From Cheilinus undulatus (taxonomy: Eukaryota; Chordata; Actinopteri; Labriformes; Labridae): a DNA stretch of 64,000 nt. Below, in pieces: positions 25,070 to 35,908 of this stretch (the first letter of the stretch is position 1; each line of letters starts with the position of its first letter). Under the pieces are notes generated by a model. It was not told the origin of the DNA and searched no databases. It saw only the letters and a program-made list of their open reading frames with translations. The stretch spans positions 8,940,921 to 9,004,920 of the forward strand of contig NC_054885.1 in the NCBI RefSeq assembly GCF_018320785.1, in the 5' to 3' direction. The translations under genes were made by a program, and so were the position numbers.

Positions 25070-25250
25070 CTGTGTTGGAGCATCTCAGGGTCTAGTGTTA
25101 GAAAAATGTAAGTGTCTAACTCGCAGAGTTGGTGTTTTTATGCAGTGAAACTGGATGTGGAACTGATGGCGTGTTTGTTTTTCTATTGGCTGCTTTGGTT
25201 TAAAAGTTTTGATAAAGATGATAAAACTGAAAGTAAAAGAGAAACAAACG
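25070..25250 (-). promoter_or_regulatory. 5' UTR exon and promoter of copy 1 (decayed ISRE)
   Basis: On the minus strand a donor CAACACAG/GTAAGC ends an exon at 25070. Upstream are a CCAAT word (rc of 25178-25182) and, at 25229-25245, GAAAGTAAAAGAGAAAC, an interferon-response-like element with weakened GAAA spacing. The same block in copy 2 (40278-40452) keeps a better ISRE and a TATA box that has changed here to TTTTAAAC. No coding sequence is seen in the exon. Confidence 0.5.
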
Positions 25251-26792
25251 TCGCTGGTAATCCCCTGCATTTTCAAAGCCATAATGAAAGGTTAGACAGA
25301 TACAAAATGTTTTCTGTCCATCCAAACTCAATCAGCTGTTAGGTAAAAACATCAAAAATAGAAATGAAAAAGTGTTTCTAGATTGAATTCCCCTCTGCTT
25401 AGAATAGGAATTTAGATATTCCTAAGGATGAAATGCAGACTCCACATGTAGAGGCCCTGTCTGACTGAGATTAGAACCTTCTTGTGTGACCACACTGCTC
25501 ACCAACACTGCACAAATCTTTACAATCTCCTACTGTAAGAGAAACAGGAAATGTGACATTTGTAATTGTTGGAGCAGACTGCCAGAAGTTTTCAACATAA
25601 AAATATCAGCAAAATGTTGTTTCTAACATGTAAGAAAATGAAACCAATGGTCTGTTTCAGTCCTGACAGAAATCCCCATGGTTATAAAACTCTGGTAAAC
25701 CACCTTTTATGTTGTCATAAAGTAGGTGTGTTTCAGACCACAGGCCACTGCCAAATTATGCCACAGCCAAACTCTTATCACTTGGATTTCCCCAGTGTAT
25801 AATGGAGTCACCTCTACAAGCTAATATGTTTATCTTAATACAACTATTCTAACACTGATTTTACATCACAAAATATTGCAGTATTTAGCTCTTATTGCTT
25901 CTTTGAGACAGTGGTACAGGTTTGAGGTCAGAGTTCAAACTGACTTCCTTTGCTACCTAGATAAACATGAACTTTAGCATCTGTTGCACATGTAACACCA
26001 ACTGTACTATCAAATGTAATTAATGGTCAAAGCTGGAGTGGGAGTCATTTTCAGCCCTGGAGTTTCATGCCTCAGATACTTTAGTTCACAAACTTTTACT
26101 GGAGTTATTTGTAATTGGGGTGTATCATGTCTATCATTATAATTTTCAACTTAATAATTTAAAAAAGCTTTTAAAGTCACTTATAAGATTCAGGTGTAAA
26201 TACTCATGATGATAATTATCTTACTATCTCATAATTAACTCACCATGGAAGTTTCTTTTAAATCAAAGACAGCCGTATAGTTTTATATTGCTTATTTTTA
26301 CAAGTCTGATATCATTACAACCTTTTTCTCTGGCATCTCCCATCATGGGAGAGATAGAGACACACAGAGAGAGAATGGAGTTTAGTGGGGGGATGTACTG
26401 AAACACTGATTGTTTGTGACTTTCCATATAAATCTAAATGCCACTGACGAAGCAGTGAGATCAAACTGAGTCTTGCCCAAGGGCATGTAACTGCAGGAAC
26501 TCAGGACTGAACCCAAGACCTTCTGATTGAAAGAATTCCGACTCAACCTAAAGATCCACAGTCACTGTAAGAACGACATGAGTGATAGCATTTGAATGTC
26601 AGTGGGTCTACTGTAACCTCTGTGCAACTTGCACTGCACAGGAAAGTGTAAACGTATAAAAACTTTCCAAAGGACTCCTTCAGACTTCAGTAGTACCCCT
26701 AAGAGCCCAAGAGTACATCATGATCTGACAGAAGAACTCCTGAAGTCTGTCAGTAAGACCATTTATGTCATTGAAACTGAAGACATCACTAC

Positions 26793-26874
26793 ACTGCAAG
26801 GAGAACTTGAACCTGCGCAGGGAAAACCCATTTAGATTTCAAGTCCAACGCCTTAACCACTCAGCCATCACAGC
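26793..26874 (-). pseudogene. tRNA-Ser(UGA) pseudogene
   Basis: The sequence aligns along its whole length with the tRNA-Ser at 27395-27476, including GGACTTGAAATC in the anticodon arm and GGCTGAGTGGTTAAGG in the D arm. The 3' half of the acceptor stem (CTTGCAG) no longer pairs with GCTGTGA, and the T arm reads GGTTCAAGTTCTC. It is probably inactive. Its flanks match those of the other tRNA-Ser copies. Confidence 0.8.
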
Positions 26875-27394
26875 TCATATGTGATACAGTCCCTCCCCGC
26901 CTAGCAGGAATTCCCCCAGTTCTCCTGATTAGTCTCTCTGAGCTTGCTTATTGTTTTCTCATCAGAGCATTGTTCTTAATATTGAAAAGTAGGAGTTAAC
27001 ACTGTTGTAGTAAGTGAAGAAAATGTAACATTAGATGTAACAGCAAATTAGGCCTTTCCAGAAGCTGTAGCAGAAATTTGGTGGTGCTCTATAAAAGAGT
27101 TGATTTGCAAACCAATTCTGCTGACTGTCCACTCTAACCTCTCAGTTCTCAAGCCAACAAGTCAGCCTACCTACCAGAAACCTGCCAAACCAGTTAACCA
27201 ATCAGTAACCATTGTGCAAGGTGCACGGGAAAGTGTGAACTTACAAAGACTGAAAGGCATGCTTTGACTTTGGCACAGACAGAAGGAGCTTCTCAGAGTG
27301 TGCAGGGTTGTTACTGTGCCATTTAATTCATTGGAATTTCTTTTTTAAGAGGACCACATCAAACCTATAAATTAAATAAATCCCCAAGTTGAAA

Positions 27395-27476
27395 CGCTGC
27401 GAGCAGGGTTCGAACCTGCGCGGGGAAACCCCATTGGATTTCAAGTCCAACGCCTTAACCACTCGGCCATCGCAGC
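27395..27476 (-). tRNA. tRNA-Ser(UGA)
   Basis: The 82-nt class II tRNA has acceptor stem GCTGCGA/TCGCAGC with discriminator G, D arm GGCCGAGTGGTTAAGGC, anticodon loop CTTGAAA (anticodon TGA), a long variable arm GGGGTTTCCCC and T arm GCAGGTTCGAACCCTGC. All stems pair. It has no run of four or more T within about 40 nt downstream, so termination would rely on a more distant or weaker signal. It lies between the two copies of the APOL-locus duplication. Confidence 0.9.
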
Positions 27477-27479
27477 TCA

Positions 27480-28770
27480 TACTGTTCCCTTCAGTGAGTC
27501 CAAAATGAATTCCTTCAGTTCTCCTGATTGGTTATCTGAGCTTGCTAATTGTTTTTGCTGTAGCAGTAACAGTAGTGGTGGTATGTAAACCAGTTTATTT
27601 GCAAACCAATCAGGCAGCCGATTATCCACTCTTCTAACCCATCAAGATCTCAAACCAGTCATGCTGCCAGCCAGGCAGTATGAGGACAAACATCTCTGCT
27701 AACCAACGGTTCTCAGATAAACCAACCAGCCAATCATCTACCCTACCAACAAATCAGTCCTCAAGCCAACAAGTCTACTAACTTACCACCTAGCTGCCAA
27801 CCAGTTCACTGACTCATCAGTGATCTTTGTACAAGTTTAACTGATGCTCTGCATTTATACAGAGACCATCAGCATATAGAATCATAAAGCATATGATATC
27901 ATTAAATAATGAGTCTGACAGCTGACTCGTGCTGCTGTCAGCTGATGTTTTCACTGTTTAATCACATTAGGTCTCAGAGAAGATGTCACACTCCAGTTTA
28001 TAGTCTGGTGTTTTAATGAGACATAAAGAAATGATCAGAAACAATTATTTATACTTTCTGGATGTTAACTATCTCTGTCTGCATGCTGTGTGAGTCTGCA
28101 CTTCTCCTGACAACAGCTGATACAGTAAATCACATCTCACTGTGGACAGGTTTCATTAGTCTACGTTACAGTTTAGTTATTGGTGAGGATTTTTCTAGAT
28201 TTGTATTCTGACCACTGGTTATGGCCTATTTGTAAGATAGCTCATATTAACTGTCATGTGCCTTCACAACTCAGTGCTTTATCCCACAAAAAATAAAAAT
28301 GAAAACAATAATAAAACAAATAAACTTTTCACTACTCTTCATTAGATTGAGGATTTTTCTTCTTTATTTTTGTTTGTACATCAGCAGTCACTCCTGTATA
28401 CCTCTGTCTCTGTGTTCTTCACATAGTACCTATAAATAAATATAAATATTATAGCCTAAATGTAGTTTAGAAGTATAGTAGCTGTGCTGCATCATATTTG
28501 AGCTGTGGGTTTTACTACAGCAGTGACAGAATAAGTGGTTGGAATTTTTATTAGTTTATCTATTTTAAATAAGCTTCAGAATCATAAAACACATATTGAG
28601 GAAACTGTATGAGATCAGAGGTTTAAAGCTTTATTTAGTCTAAAATAGATCTACATTAGTCACAGGTCTCTGGGCACCTTTCCCCTCTTTGACAGGTCAA
28701 CACATGGACATAAGTTTATGTGTAATATTCTTTCTGGGGGCCCAAAATCCCTAGCTACGCCCCTGGTTTC
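27480..28770. other. spacer between duplication copies
   Basis: No gene is seen. The first 150 bp repeats the flank found beside the other tRNA-Ser copies (CTCCTGATTGGTTATCTGAGC and similar). The remainder has CCAACCAGT-type words and AT-rich sequence without open frames of note. Confidence 0.5.
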
Positions 28771-30539
28771 AGGTATTCATGACAATATCAGCTATTATTT
28801 GTGTCACAAGAAACAATGAGCTGCACAAAGTTTTGAGGGGAGACAATAGAGATAAAACTTAACCAGTTAAGGGTCTCTCAAACTTCTGGTGTTGCAGATA
28901 TCATGGTATTTAGAGTTTAGAGCCTGGATTTGTCTCTAAAATGCACTTGACTCTGCACCAAACTGGTAAGGCCTCAGAGAGTCTGTGCAAACACAGTTAT
29001 GATAAATAACACAACAGCACATAAATAAACCCCACACAAGTTTACATGCAACATCCTCAGCACAATCAACAGCACTAAGCTGATTAAGCTTTTAAGCCAC
29101 AGTGAATTCTGGATGTCAGATAACAGCGTTTTTCTTCCTGGATGCTCATTCCAAATGATTATGACTTCCATTGACTCGGGTACATTCAGATGTTTTTTCC
29201 TGGGCGACAAATTTCAGGAAGTATTTGACTGAACATTAAGGAAACAGAGTAGATAAGCTTGTTCTCAGTTCTGAGACATTTGGCAGTATTGTTGGAGGCC
29301 TAAGGCCCAACGTTTGCATAGCTCGATGATCTTTGAAGAATAGTGCAAATACTTTTTAGGCACTATTGTTGCAGTACATAGTTTGAGAGTAGTATAAATA
29401 CCATTGTTAAATCTAAGGACTGTTTGAATAATATATAAAGCTACTTCTTTTTGACCCTCGATTGTTCCCATTGTGCACCCATGTTTGTGGTGCACAAGAT
29501 TTCAGTGTCTGTACTCTGTCTTATTACATTGGCTTGTTAACATTACACAAAATAAATCCAGCTGTTTCCATGTCTCCATATCAGCTGTCTGTGAGCAAGG
29601 CAAGTAAATGTGTCAGCAGAACTATGACTCTGCTGCACCCTAGTGGCCAGAGTGAGGATGACATCAATACACCAAAGAGCTCTTGTATGTTCTGTGTATT
29701 TCTAATATTTCTAAACAGACTCTTTTTCAACTTCTCTGCCTCCTGCTGGATGGATGTAACATTATTGACTTTAATAATTATTATTTCAAATCCAAAACAG
29801 AATGTTCTATTTTGACCTTATCCCAAAACTTTCTGATTTTCTGACAAATAATAAAAACACAAATATTTCTTTTCATGTTTATGGTGTAAAAGAGGAGCAG
29901 ATAAAAGAAGCCAAAAGTTGAAAACTCCAATGCTTTTTTTTCTGATATGTATTTTCAAAATTAAAGTTTAACTTTAACAACTGTAAAAAGAAAAACAAGT
30001 TCTAGACTGGCACATAATCTGGGCAAATAAGAGATCATGAAGAAGAATGTCATGGTAAAGATGACAGGTCCAGGATAAATTTCAGAAAGATGATTTTATA
30101 AGATTTAAGTGAATGATACAATCTCAAAAACCATCTGCATATTGTGAGAAAAAAATGAAGAGAACACATCAGAAATCAGCACCTCCGGAGAAAACATAAA
30201 TCAACTAGTTTAAGCTAAACTAATCTTAAATTTGGACAAAGATAATCACTGATTAGAAAAAACCCTACACTTTCAATAGCAGTAGAAATGTAAAACAAAG
30301 CGTACAAATATAATATTTAAACACCAAAAAAACAATATAGACTTTTTCACAGCGAAGGCTACATTACATTTATGTCACTGACAAAAAAACTATCATTTTA
30401 ATTGAATTATTAATCATTCAGTACTTTTATTTCACTTTTTTACCCCTTCTTTTTAGTTTTATCCATTACTGTAAAAGTTTTATAAAATCCAGCCATAGGA
30501 GAGTAGCAACAAAAATGAAGCCTAGCGTGGGAACATGGA

Positions 30540-30890
30540 GGACAAAGTGGTCATACACCCAGCTGACGGCCAGCTGATCCTGATTATCGCCTCCCAGCTC
30601 CCACAGCCAATCACAGCTCTTTCTCTCAACACAGCGGCGTATTTAAATACTTCTCACTAATCCCTGCTTGCATTAATGCTGATGCACCACACTGCTGCTG
30701 GGTAAGTTAACCTCCTCCACCCCAGCCTCCTCCTTTAAAGCATAAAGCTTGTTACACCCTCAAATTCAGATTCAAGCTACTATGGATTAATTGCTTATGA
30801 ACTCATTTGATTGTATTCAGTTTACCTTGTCATAAATGTATCACTGGAAATTCAAAGCATGCTGCTTGACTAACCCAGAGAACATTTTTT
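30540..30890 (+). repeat. promoter-like segment duplicated in inverted orientation
   Basis: This segment matches the complement of about 58560-58990. Shared stretches include AGCCAATCACAGCTCT, ATCCCTGCTTGCATTAAT, CTCCTCCACCCCAGCCTCC and AAAGCATGCTGCTTGACTAA. It holds a CCAAT box and a TATTTAAATA word 35 bp later, followed by a possible donor GCTGG/GTAAGTTAA at about 30700. No open frame follows. It could be a copied promoter/first exon or a dispersed repeat. Confidence 0.6.
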
Positions 30891-31457
30891 GATGCAAAAT
30901 GAGAGTGTTCCTGACTGAAAATAAATGTACATTAAAATGGATTGAAAAACAAAATTAAATGGAAAAACATACTTGATTGGTGAAGATAAAGAAACCTTTC
31001 TCTGCATTCTGTACAACATCGATAGCAAAATGATCTCAATAAAAAAAAAAAAAACAGGTCTAACAGTGTTTTCATCTTTACACTTGTAAAAAAAAAAAAA
31101 AAAACACTAAACAAACAGAATTACAATATATGATAATGGCGTCTCTTTTTTCTTTCACATCAGTGTTACACACAGTTTAACAAGATCACAATACCAGCAA
31201 CTGAGCCGAGAACATTCTGGCAAGAATACTGAGGAAGTCAAATGATGTGCATGGAGATCATTTTAGGACTGTGTTTTATCTTTGGTTAATTTTGGGAATA
31301 TTTTTAAGGCCACTTAACACATCAGCTCACAGGACTTCATGCCAAAAAATGTTGGGGGCTAAATAATGAAAACTTCAACTGTTTGTGTTCACACATGTAG
31401 TTCAGCTCTGGGAAATCCAAGAACTTTTCAGAAGTTGTGTGCATATGTGAAAAGAGT

Positions 31458-32375
31458 TTAACAATGAGTCAGAGCTTTAAAGAATCCACTGAGGTCATTA
31501 TTATTCAACATTTTCAGCAATGATGTCATGAATGTGCCGTCAATAGTGTAGCAGTACTGCTCGTCCAGGTAATCTTGATCAGACAGTGTTGTAGCTCTAC
31601 CCAGACAGGCAGCGAGGTGGACAGTGGCTTTCAAACTGGAGAAGTGGAGCACCATAGATAGGGCCAGAGTCACAACATAGAATGGGATTGTGTCTGAAGA
31701 ACCAGTCTCTCCTGGCAGCATGTACGGAACAAGGATACGGTTCCTCCCAGGTTGACCTTGTTGAACTTGTAGTTCAACAACCCGTTTCCACGCGCCATCG
31801 TCTGTAGTCAGGGGACTTACATGGATGTTTGGGATCTTCTGGGCTCCCGCCTTCTTCATTGAGTTCCAGTGGTTGTGTAGGTTGGTGGGCTGGTGGTCTT
31901 TATCTGGAATTTCACAGCCTTTATGTTTTCTACAGCCAAAGATCCTGTGCTGAGGCTCTATGCGTCCTGTGGCGATAGCATATGCAGCATCAGCTATGAG
32001 AAGGCAGTTCCATGGAGAATAGAGGATCACATCTTCGATTGTGGGCAGAGGGAGCAGACAGCTGGCTTGGATCATGGACTCTTTAATGCATCCATGTGCA
32101 AGAAAGGTGATGTCAATGTTCTCTTTGTCTATCTTCGTTCTTTTCTTATTGATTTCCTCGTGTAGGAAACAAAACATGTCAACAAGTTTGAAGAAAGCTC
32201 TGGACTCTGAATTTTCCTTCAGCCATTTCTGCACAGTGTTGTCTTTGCAGTGTTTCAGTGCAAACTCCATCAGTGTCTGTTTTTCCTTGGAGCTCCTGTT
32301 GCTGTTTCCGATGGAGTCCCTCACTTCTGCCAGCTCCTTGCACATTTTTCTGTTGGAGGAAGTTAAAACAGACAT
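31458..32375 (-). CDS. unknown fish protein, one exon, paralogue 2
   Basis: The 305-codon open frame starts at ATG 32375, with in-frame TAG three codons upstream, and is uninterrupted. It is the paralogue of the gene at 20764-21651 and keeps the same landmarks: IDITFLAHG with His94-Gly95, VILYSPWNC (116-124), HRIFGCRKHKGC, the segment HWNSMKKAGAQKIPNIHVSPL (in two parts around 169-189), a helix FYVVTLALSMVLH (232-244) and TVHLAACLG with Cys257. I cannot name the family. The spaced His-Gly and Ala-Cys at strand ends suggest a caspase-like Rossmann core, offered as inference. It is probably cytosolic: there is no signal peptide or membrane span. It lies downstream of the intact APOL-like gene on the same strand. 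The last APOL exon's donor is in the wrong phase to splice into this frame, so it should be a separate coding unit, perhaps sharing the promoter through alternative splicing. Confidence 0.8.
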   Translation of the reverse strand: MSVLTSSNRKMCKELAEVRDSIGNSNRSSKEKQTLMEFALKHCKDNTVQKWLKENSESRAFFKLVDMFCFLHEEINKKRTKIDKENIDITFLAHGCIKESMIQASCLLPLPTIEDVILYSPWNCLLIADAAYAIATGRIEPQHRIFGCRKHKGCEIPDKDHQPTNLHNHWNSMKKAGAQKIPNIHVSPLTTDDGAWKRVVELQVQQGQPGRNRILVPYMLPGETGSSDTIPFYVVTLALSMVLHFSSLKATVHLAACLGRATTLSDQDYLDEQYCYTIDGTFMTSLLKMLNNNDLSGFFKALTHC

Positions 32376-32738
32376 TTCAGTCTAATTCTTTTCAAAGTTT
32401 TAAGCAATACCACCACAGTTGTCTCACTAAATAGGAGCAGGTCTGTTTACCAAGAGAATAATTTCTACGAGGCATTTCTATTTCTTTCTTCTTTATTTTT
32501 AATAGAAAAATGATTTAAAAAATCTATTTTTGATCATGTTTCTCACTCAGAGGTAGAATGTTTTGTACTTATTTTTCTATGAACAACATTTTTTGACATG
32601 TAAATAACCATCAATTTTTTTAATGTTCTGACTTGCCTATCTTATGGATAGCATACATTGTTTAGGTAACTTCCATTAATGCACAATAAGTTATAATGTA
32701 ACAGCAAAAATAAGTTAGTGATACCTCTGTGTAACTTA

Positions 32739-34650
32739 CTATTTACTGTTAAACTGAGACTCAACAGAAACATGACTAGTAATCTTTTCCTGTGCAACAA
32801 CTAAAACCTCAGTTTTATCATCATTGAGCTGTAAGTGATTGTCAGCTATCCAGAACTTTTTAAAATGTGTACACTCAAGAAGGCTGGACAGCTTTGAAGG
32901 GTCACTGGACTTGAATGTGAAAATGAGTTGTAGATCATCTGCATATAGATGATAATTTATGTTAAAACTCTGTATTTTTTTTTTCCAAGGGGCATCAGAT
33001 AAAGAGGAAAAAGCAAGGGCCCCAGGACAGAGTCCTGTGGTACCCCACATGACAGTGGAGAGGACTCTGAGACACAATCATTAAAAATCACTGAAAATGT
33101 TCAGTTAAAAAGATAGGATGAAAACCCTTCTAATGCTGTGCCTGGAATGCCAACTCAATCATGAAGCCTTTTTTCCATTATACAATGGTCAACAATAGTG
33201 TTGTACTCAAGACCACACTACTCGAGACCAAGACTTGCCCGAGACCAGAGTGCAACAAGACCAAAACAAGACCAAGACCTCTGAGGGTCGAGACCGAGTC
33301 AAGATTGAGATTGAGACAAGCTGAGACCGAGATAAGACCATAAAAATCAATTTTAAAAAACCATGACAAGGTTGAACAGTTAAAGAGGATTCCCTCTATA
33401 ATTTTAGTTTTCCTTTTAACAGATTTCACAGATATGAAGAAGCTGTCTGCAACTCTTTCAAAGCACAACATGCAAAAATCTTAACTCTTAACAAATTTGT
33501 TCAACTAACTTCTTGTAAAAAAAATAAATCCTTGCATGTATTGAAAAGCTACTGACAAATCATTTAAATATAAGTTTAGATATCTGAAAATGAGATGTTT
33601 ATCTAGATTAGTCAGGTGAATGAGGCCTAAAGGAAGAGTTTAGAGGTATTTCTGATGTCTGAGTTTTTGCAGGTGTGGCTATTTGTTGTTTTAGTAAGTA
33701 TCTCTCCTTATTATCACATTAATGAAGACAAAGAATAGCAAATCATTGCTGGTCTTGACCGGTCTTGGTCTTGAGACTGGTCTCTAGACCACAATTTGAG
33801 TGTCTTTCTCGGACTCAAGAGCATTTTTACTCGGTCTTGTCTCAGACTGTCTGGACTTTGGAATTTTCCATCAAGACCGTTCTCGAGTACTACAACACTC
33901 GTCAACAGTGTCAAAAGCGGAGCTTATATGAAGGAGAATCAACACTGAACAATCCCCTGTATCACACGACATTAAAATCTCATTTGATCCCCTCAAAAAA
34001 GAAGTCTCAGTAGAAATCCTTTTCCTAAAATCAGACTGAAACTTGCCAAATATAATGCATGTCTCCAACCAAGCTAACAATTGATTTGCCACTGTCTCCT
34101 ACAGGACTTTGGAGAAAAAAGGAAGTTTGGATTTTGGCCTATAATTCATGGGTAGAGATGGATCTAAACTGGCTTTCTTTAGAATGGGTTGAAATATGGG
34201 GGGACACATCCTGGGAATATTAAAGCATTTATGATGGTTAAAACCACAGGAGTGATAACAGGCAAGACTTTTAAAAACAGAGTAGCTGGAATGATATCCA
34301 GGGGGGAAGAGGAACATTTGTTTTGCCTATCAAATCCATCAAATCTTGTAATGTTATAGGGTGGAAAGAGTCCAGAGTGACAGTAGCTTGAAAGGAGCTC
34401 TCACTAGGTGGTTGAGGGGTGTGTACCAAATTGGACCTTAGATCCTCTACTTTTTGAACAAAGTAGGATAAAAAAAATATTGCAATCATCAGAATTAAAA
34501 TTTGATGATGTGGAAAGTGGTGGGGAAACCATGTTATTAATGATGTCAAATAAAATTCTGGAATTTCTTCTTGAGGAAGAGATTAGAGTGGCATGGTCAT
34601 TTGTTCGGGCTTCTTGCATTATTTCATTGAAGGTTTGCCAGAGACCGTAG
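32739..34650 (-). mobile_element. L2/Rex1-type LINE fragment
   Basis: On the minus strand, parts of a non-LTR reverse transcriptase can be read in order: an N-terminal link (34404-34619), LKKASLDPSLPMNYRP (about 34150-34200), the LILLHISSAFDTVD strand (about 33920-33970), and further on HLYADDLQL (32915-32950) with DKTEVLVV after it. These are the conserved RT blocks of the CR1/L2 group. Stops and frame changes show it is dead. It lies between the APOL-like gene and the one-exon gene in copy 2 only, so it inserted after the duplication. A MITE interrupts it. Confidence 0.8.
33196..33900. mobile_element. hAT-like MITE inserted in the LINE, 8-bp target duplication
   Basis: The ends are inverted: left TAGTGTTGTACTC, right complement GAGTGTTGTAGTACTC. 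The body is rich in GAGACCAAGAC words. Flanking octamers GTCAACAA (33188-33195) and GTCAACAG (33901-33908) are a target-site duplication with one difference, as hAT elements make. The LINE sequence resumes on either side. Confidence 0.85.
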
Positions 34651-34716
34651 GACTGACAGAGAAATTAAGGTCAGATAAAAGTTTGTATCACCATTAGAGG
34701 ATGTTGATATTCAGAC

Positions 34717-35908
34717 TTACTCAAGTGCAGCAAGTTCTTTCTTAATGTTTCCAGAGGATGTCGTCAGCTCTGTAGCCATCTCCCTGAACCTCTTACTGCT
34801 CTCTGTCTCACAGTTGCTTACAGTAGCACAGTTGTAAATCAGCTCAGAGCCTGAGAACAGAATTCCTAAAGCTCCACGTGTGGCCTGTCAGCAGAGATAA
34901 ACAACAGTAATTAATAAAAGAGATTTTGTCATCACACTGTGACTTATTTAACACACACACAGACATAGTTAACATGAGTTTGGTTTCAGAAGAACAAGTG
35001 CTCAAAAAATCCTCAAATTCATCTTCTTGCTGTCAACTAGTTTTGTTTAAGATAATTATGCCTTCACACTGGTGTTAATCAGGGCTAGAGGCATCATGTT
35101 TTTGGGTTGTCCTTCTGACTGACGTGGAGATAAGCTTTTTTCTTAATCATGTGAACATTCATTTTAATATACGCTTATTTGTTAGACTGGTACTTACATA
35201 TTTGAGTGCCTTTCCTGAAGCTTTTGATCCAGCTGCCTTCATGGCTTGTTTCGATGCTGTGGATGCCACTGAAGACTTCACCACCTTAGAGATTGCTTTT
35301 CTCCCTGCAGGTGCCGTTTTTGGTAAGAATTTTAAAACTAACTTATAAACAAATGAGCCTGCTAGACGAAAACATGTACCCAAAAAAAGGTCTGATTTTA
35401 CAAAGTTTGCTACCAATTTCAGGAAGCTGACATTCACATCTACCTTCAGCCCATAGCGCCTTGCCATGGCTCTTAGGATTCGATCTGTTACATACTCTTC
35501 GCGAGAAACTTTTAAGCGCTCAGCTTCCATTGCCAGTTCCTCCATAAGTGCCTGGATTTCTTTTTCACATCTCCTGAGCTTCTCTGAAATCTTTGCCTCT
35601 TTCTTGGACTCTTCTGAGGTGACAGCATCTACAACCTCTGAACCCACATTGATACTCAAACCCAGTAATGAAGCAGTTTTGCCTGTGACAGCCAGGAGAG
35701 GGACTATTGTGCCTCCTGTGCAGAATGCTGCTGTTAACAGTGCAGCAGAGCCAACTACAGACACAACACTTCCAGCCACAAGTGTTTTATTAACACCCAG
35801 TCTCTGCTGCTCAAGCTCAGCGGCTAGCAGAATAAATTCACCAGCACATTCTTTCTGCAGATCAGCTAAAAAGTGGATCTTGTCAACAAGTTCTTCAGCA
35901 GCATCCAT
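34717..35908 (-). CDS. apolipoprotein-L-like protein (APOL domain)
   Basis: Two coding exons: 35198-35908 (ATG at 35908, donor TAT/GTAAGT) and 34717-34884 (acceptor GCTGACAG). Both joins are phase 0 and give 292 residues ending GAG TAA. Residues 1-40 are amphipathic. Residues 42-88 hold the hydrophobic hairpin typical of APOL proteins (VVSVVGSAALLTAAF, then TGGTIVPLLAVTG). After it come charged helices (98-140) and a second hydrophobic stretch (174-196). The last exon has GILFSGSELIYNC followed by a charged helix, as in the APOL C-terminus. There is no signal peptide, so it is probably intracellular and membrane-associated. APOL proteins are colicin-like and, in mammals, often interferon-induced. 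An upstream UTR exon with an ISRE-like motif lies at 40278-40452; the acceptor TTTATTTTAG before the ATG fits a spliced leader. The stop codon lies inside the sequence GTAAGT, so a longer spliced form is possible. Confidence 0.8.

Larger units (their letters stand above)
16980..26880 (-). repeat. segmental duplication, copy 1
   Basis: Long colinear similarity to 28.77-41.65 kb can be read at many points. Examples are 17000-17170 with 28780-28970, 17930-18030 with 29560-29660, 20764-21651 with 31458-32375, 22399-22566 with 34717-34884, 22960-23110 with 38190-38330, 24915-25270 with 40130-40470, and 26605-26875 with 40865-41650. Gaps are explained by separate insertions and deletions in each copy. 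The unit contains the unknown one-exon gene, APOL-like sequence, a promoter/5' UTR exon and a tRNA-Ser relic. Divergence is clear but moderate, so the duplication is not recent. Confidence 0.85.

Noticed and set aside
31458-34884. Fusion of the APOL-like exons with the downstream one-exon gene
   Set aside because: The last APOL exon would donate in phase 2, and the only acceptor-like site before the ATG gives a frame that stops within a few codons in both copies.
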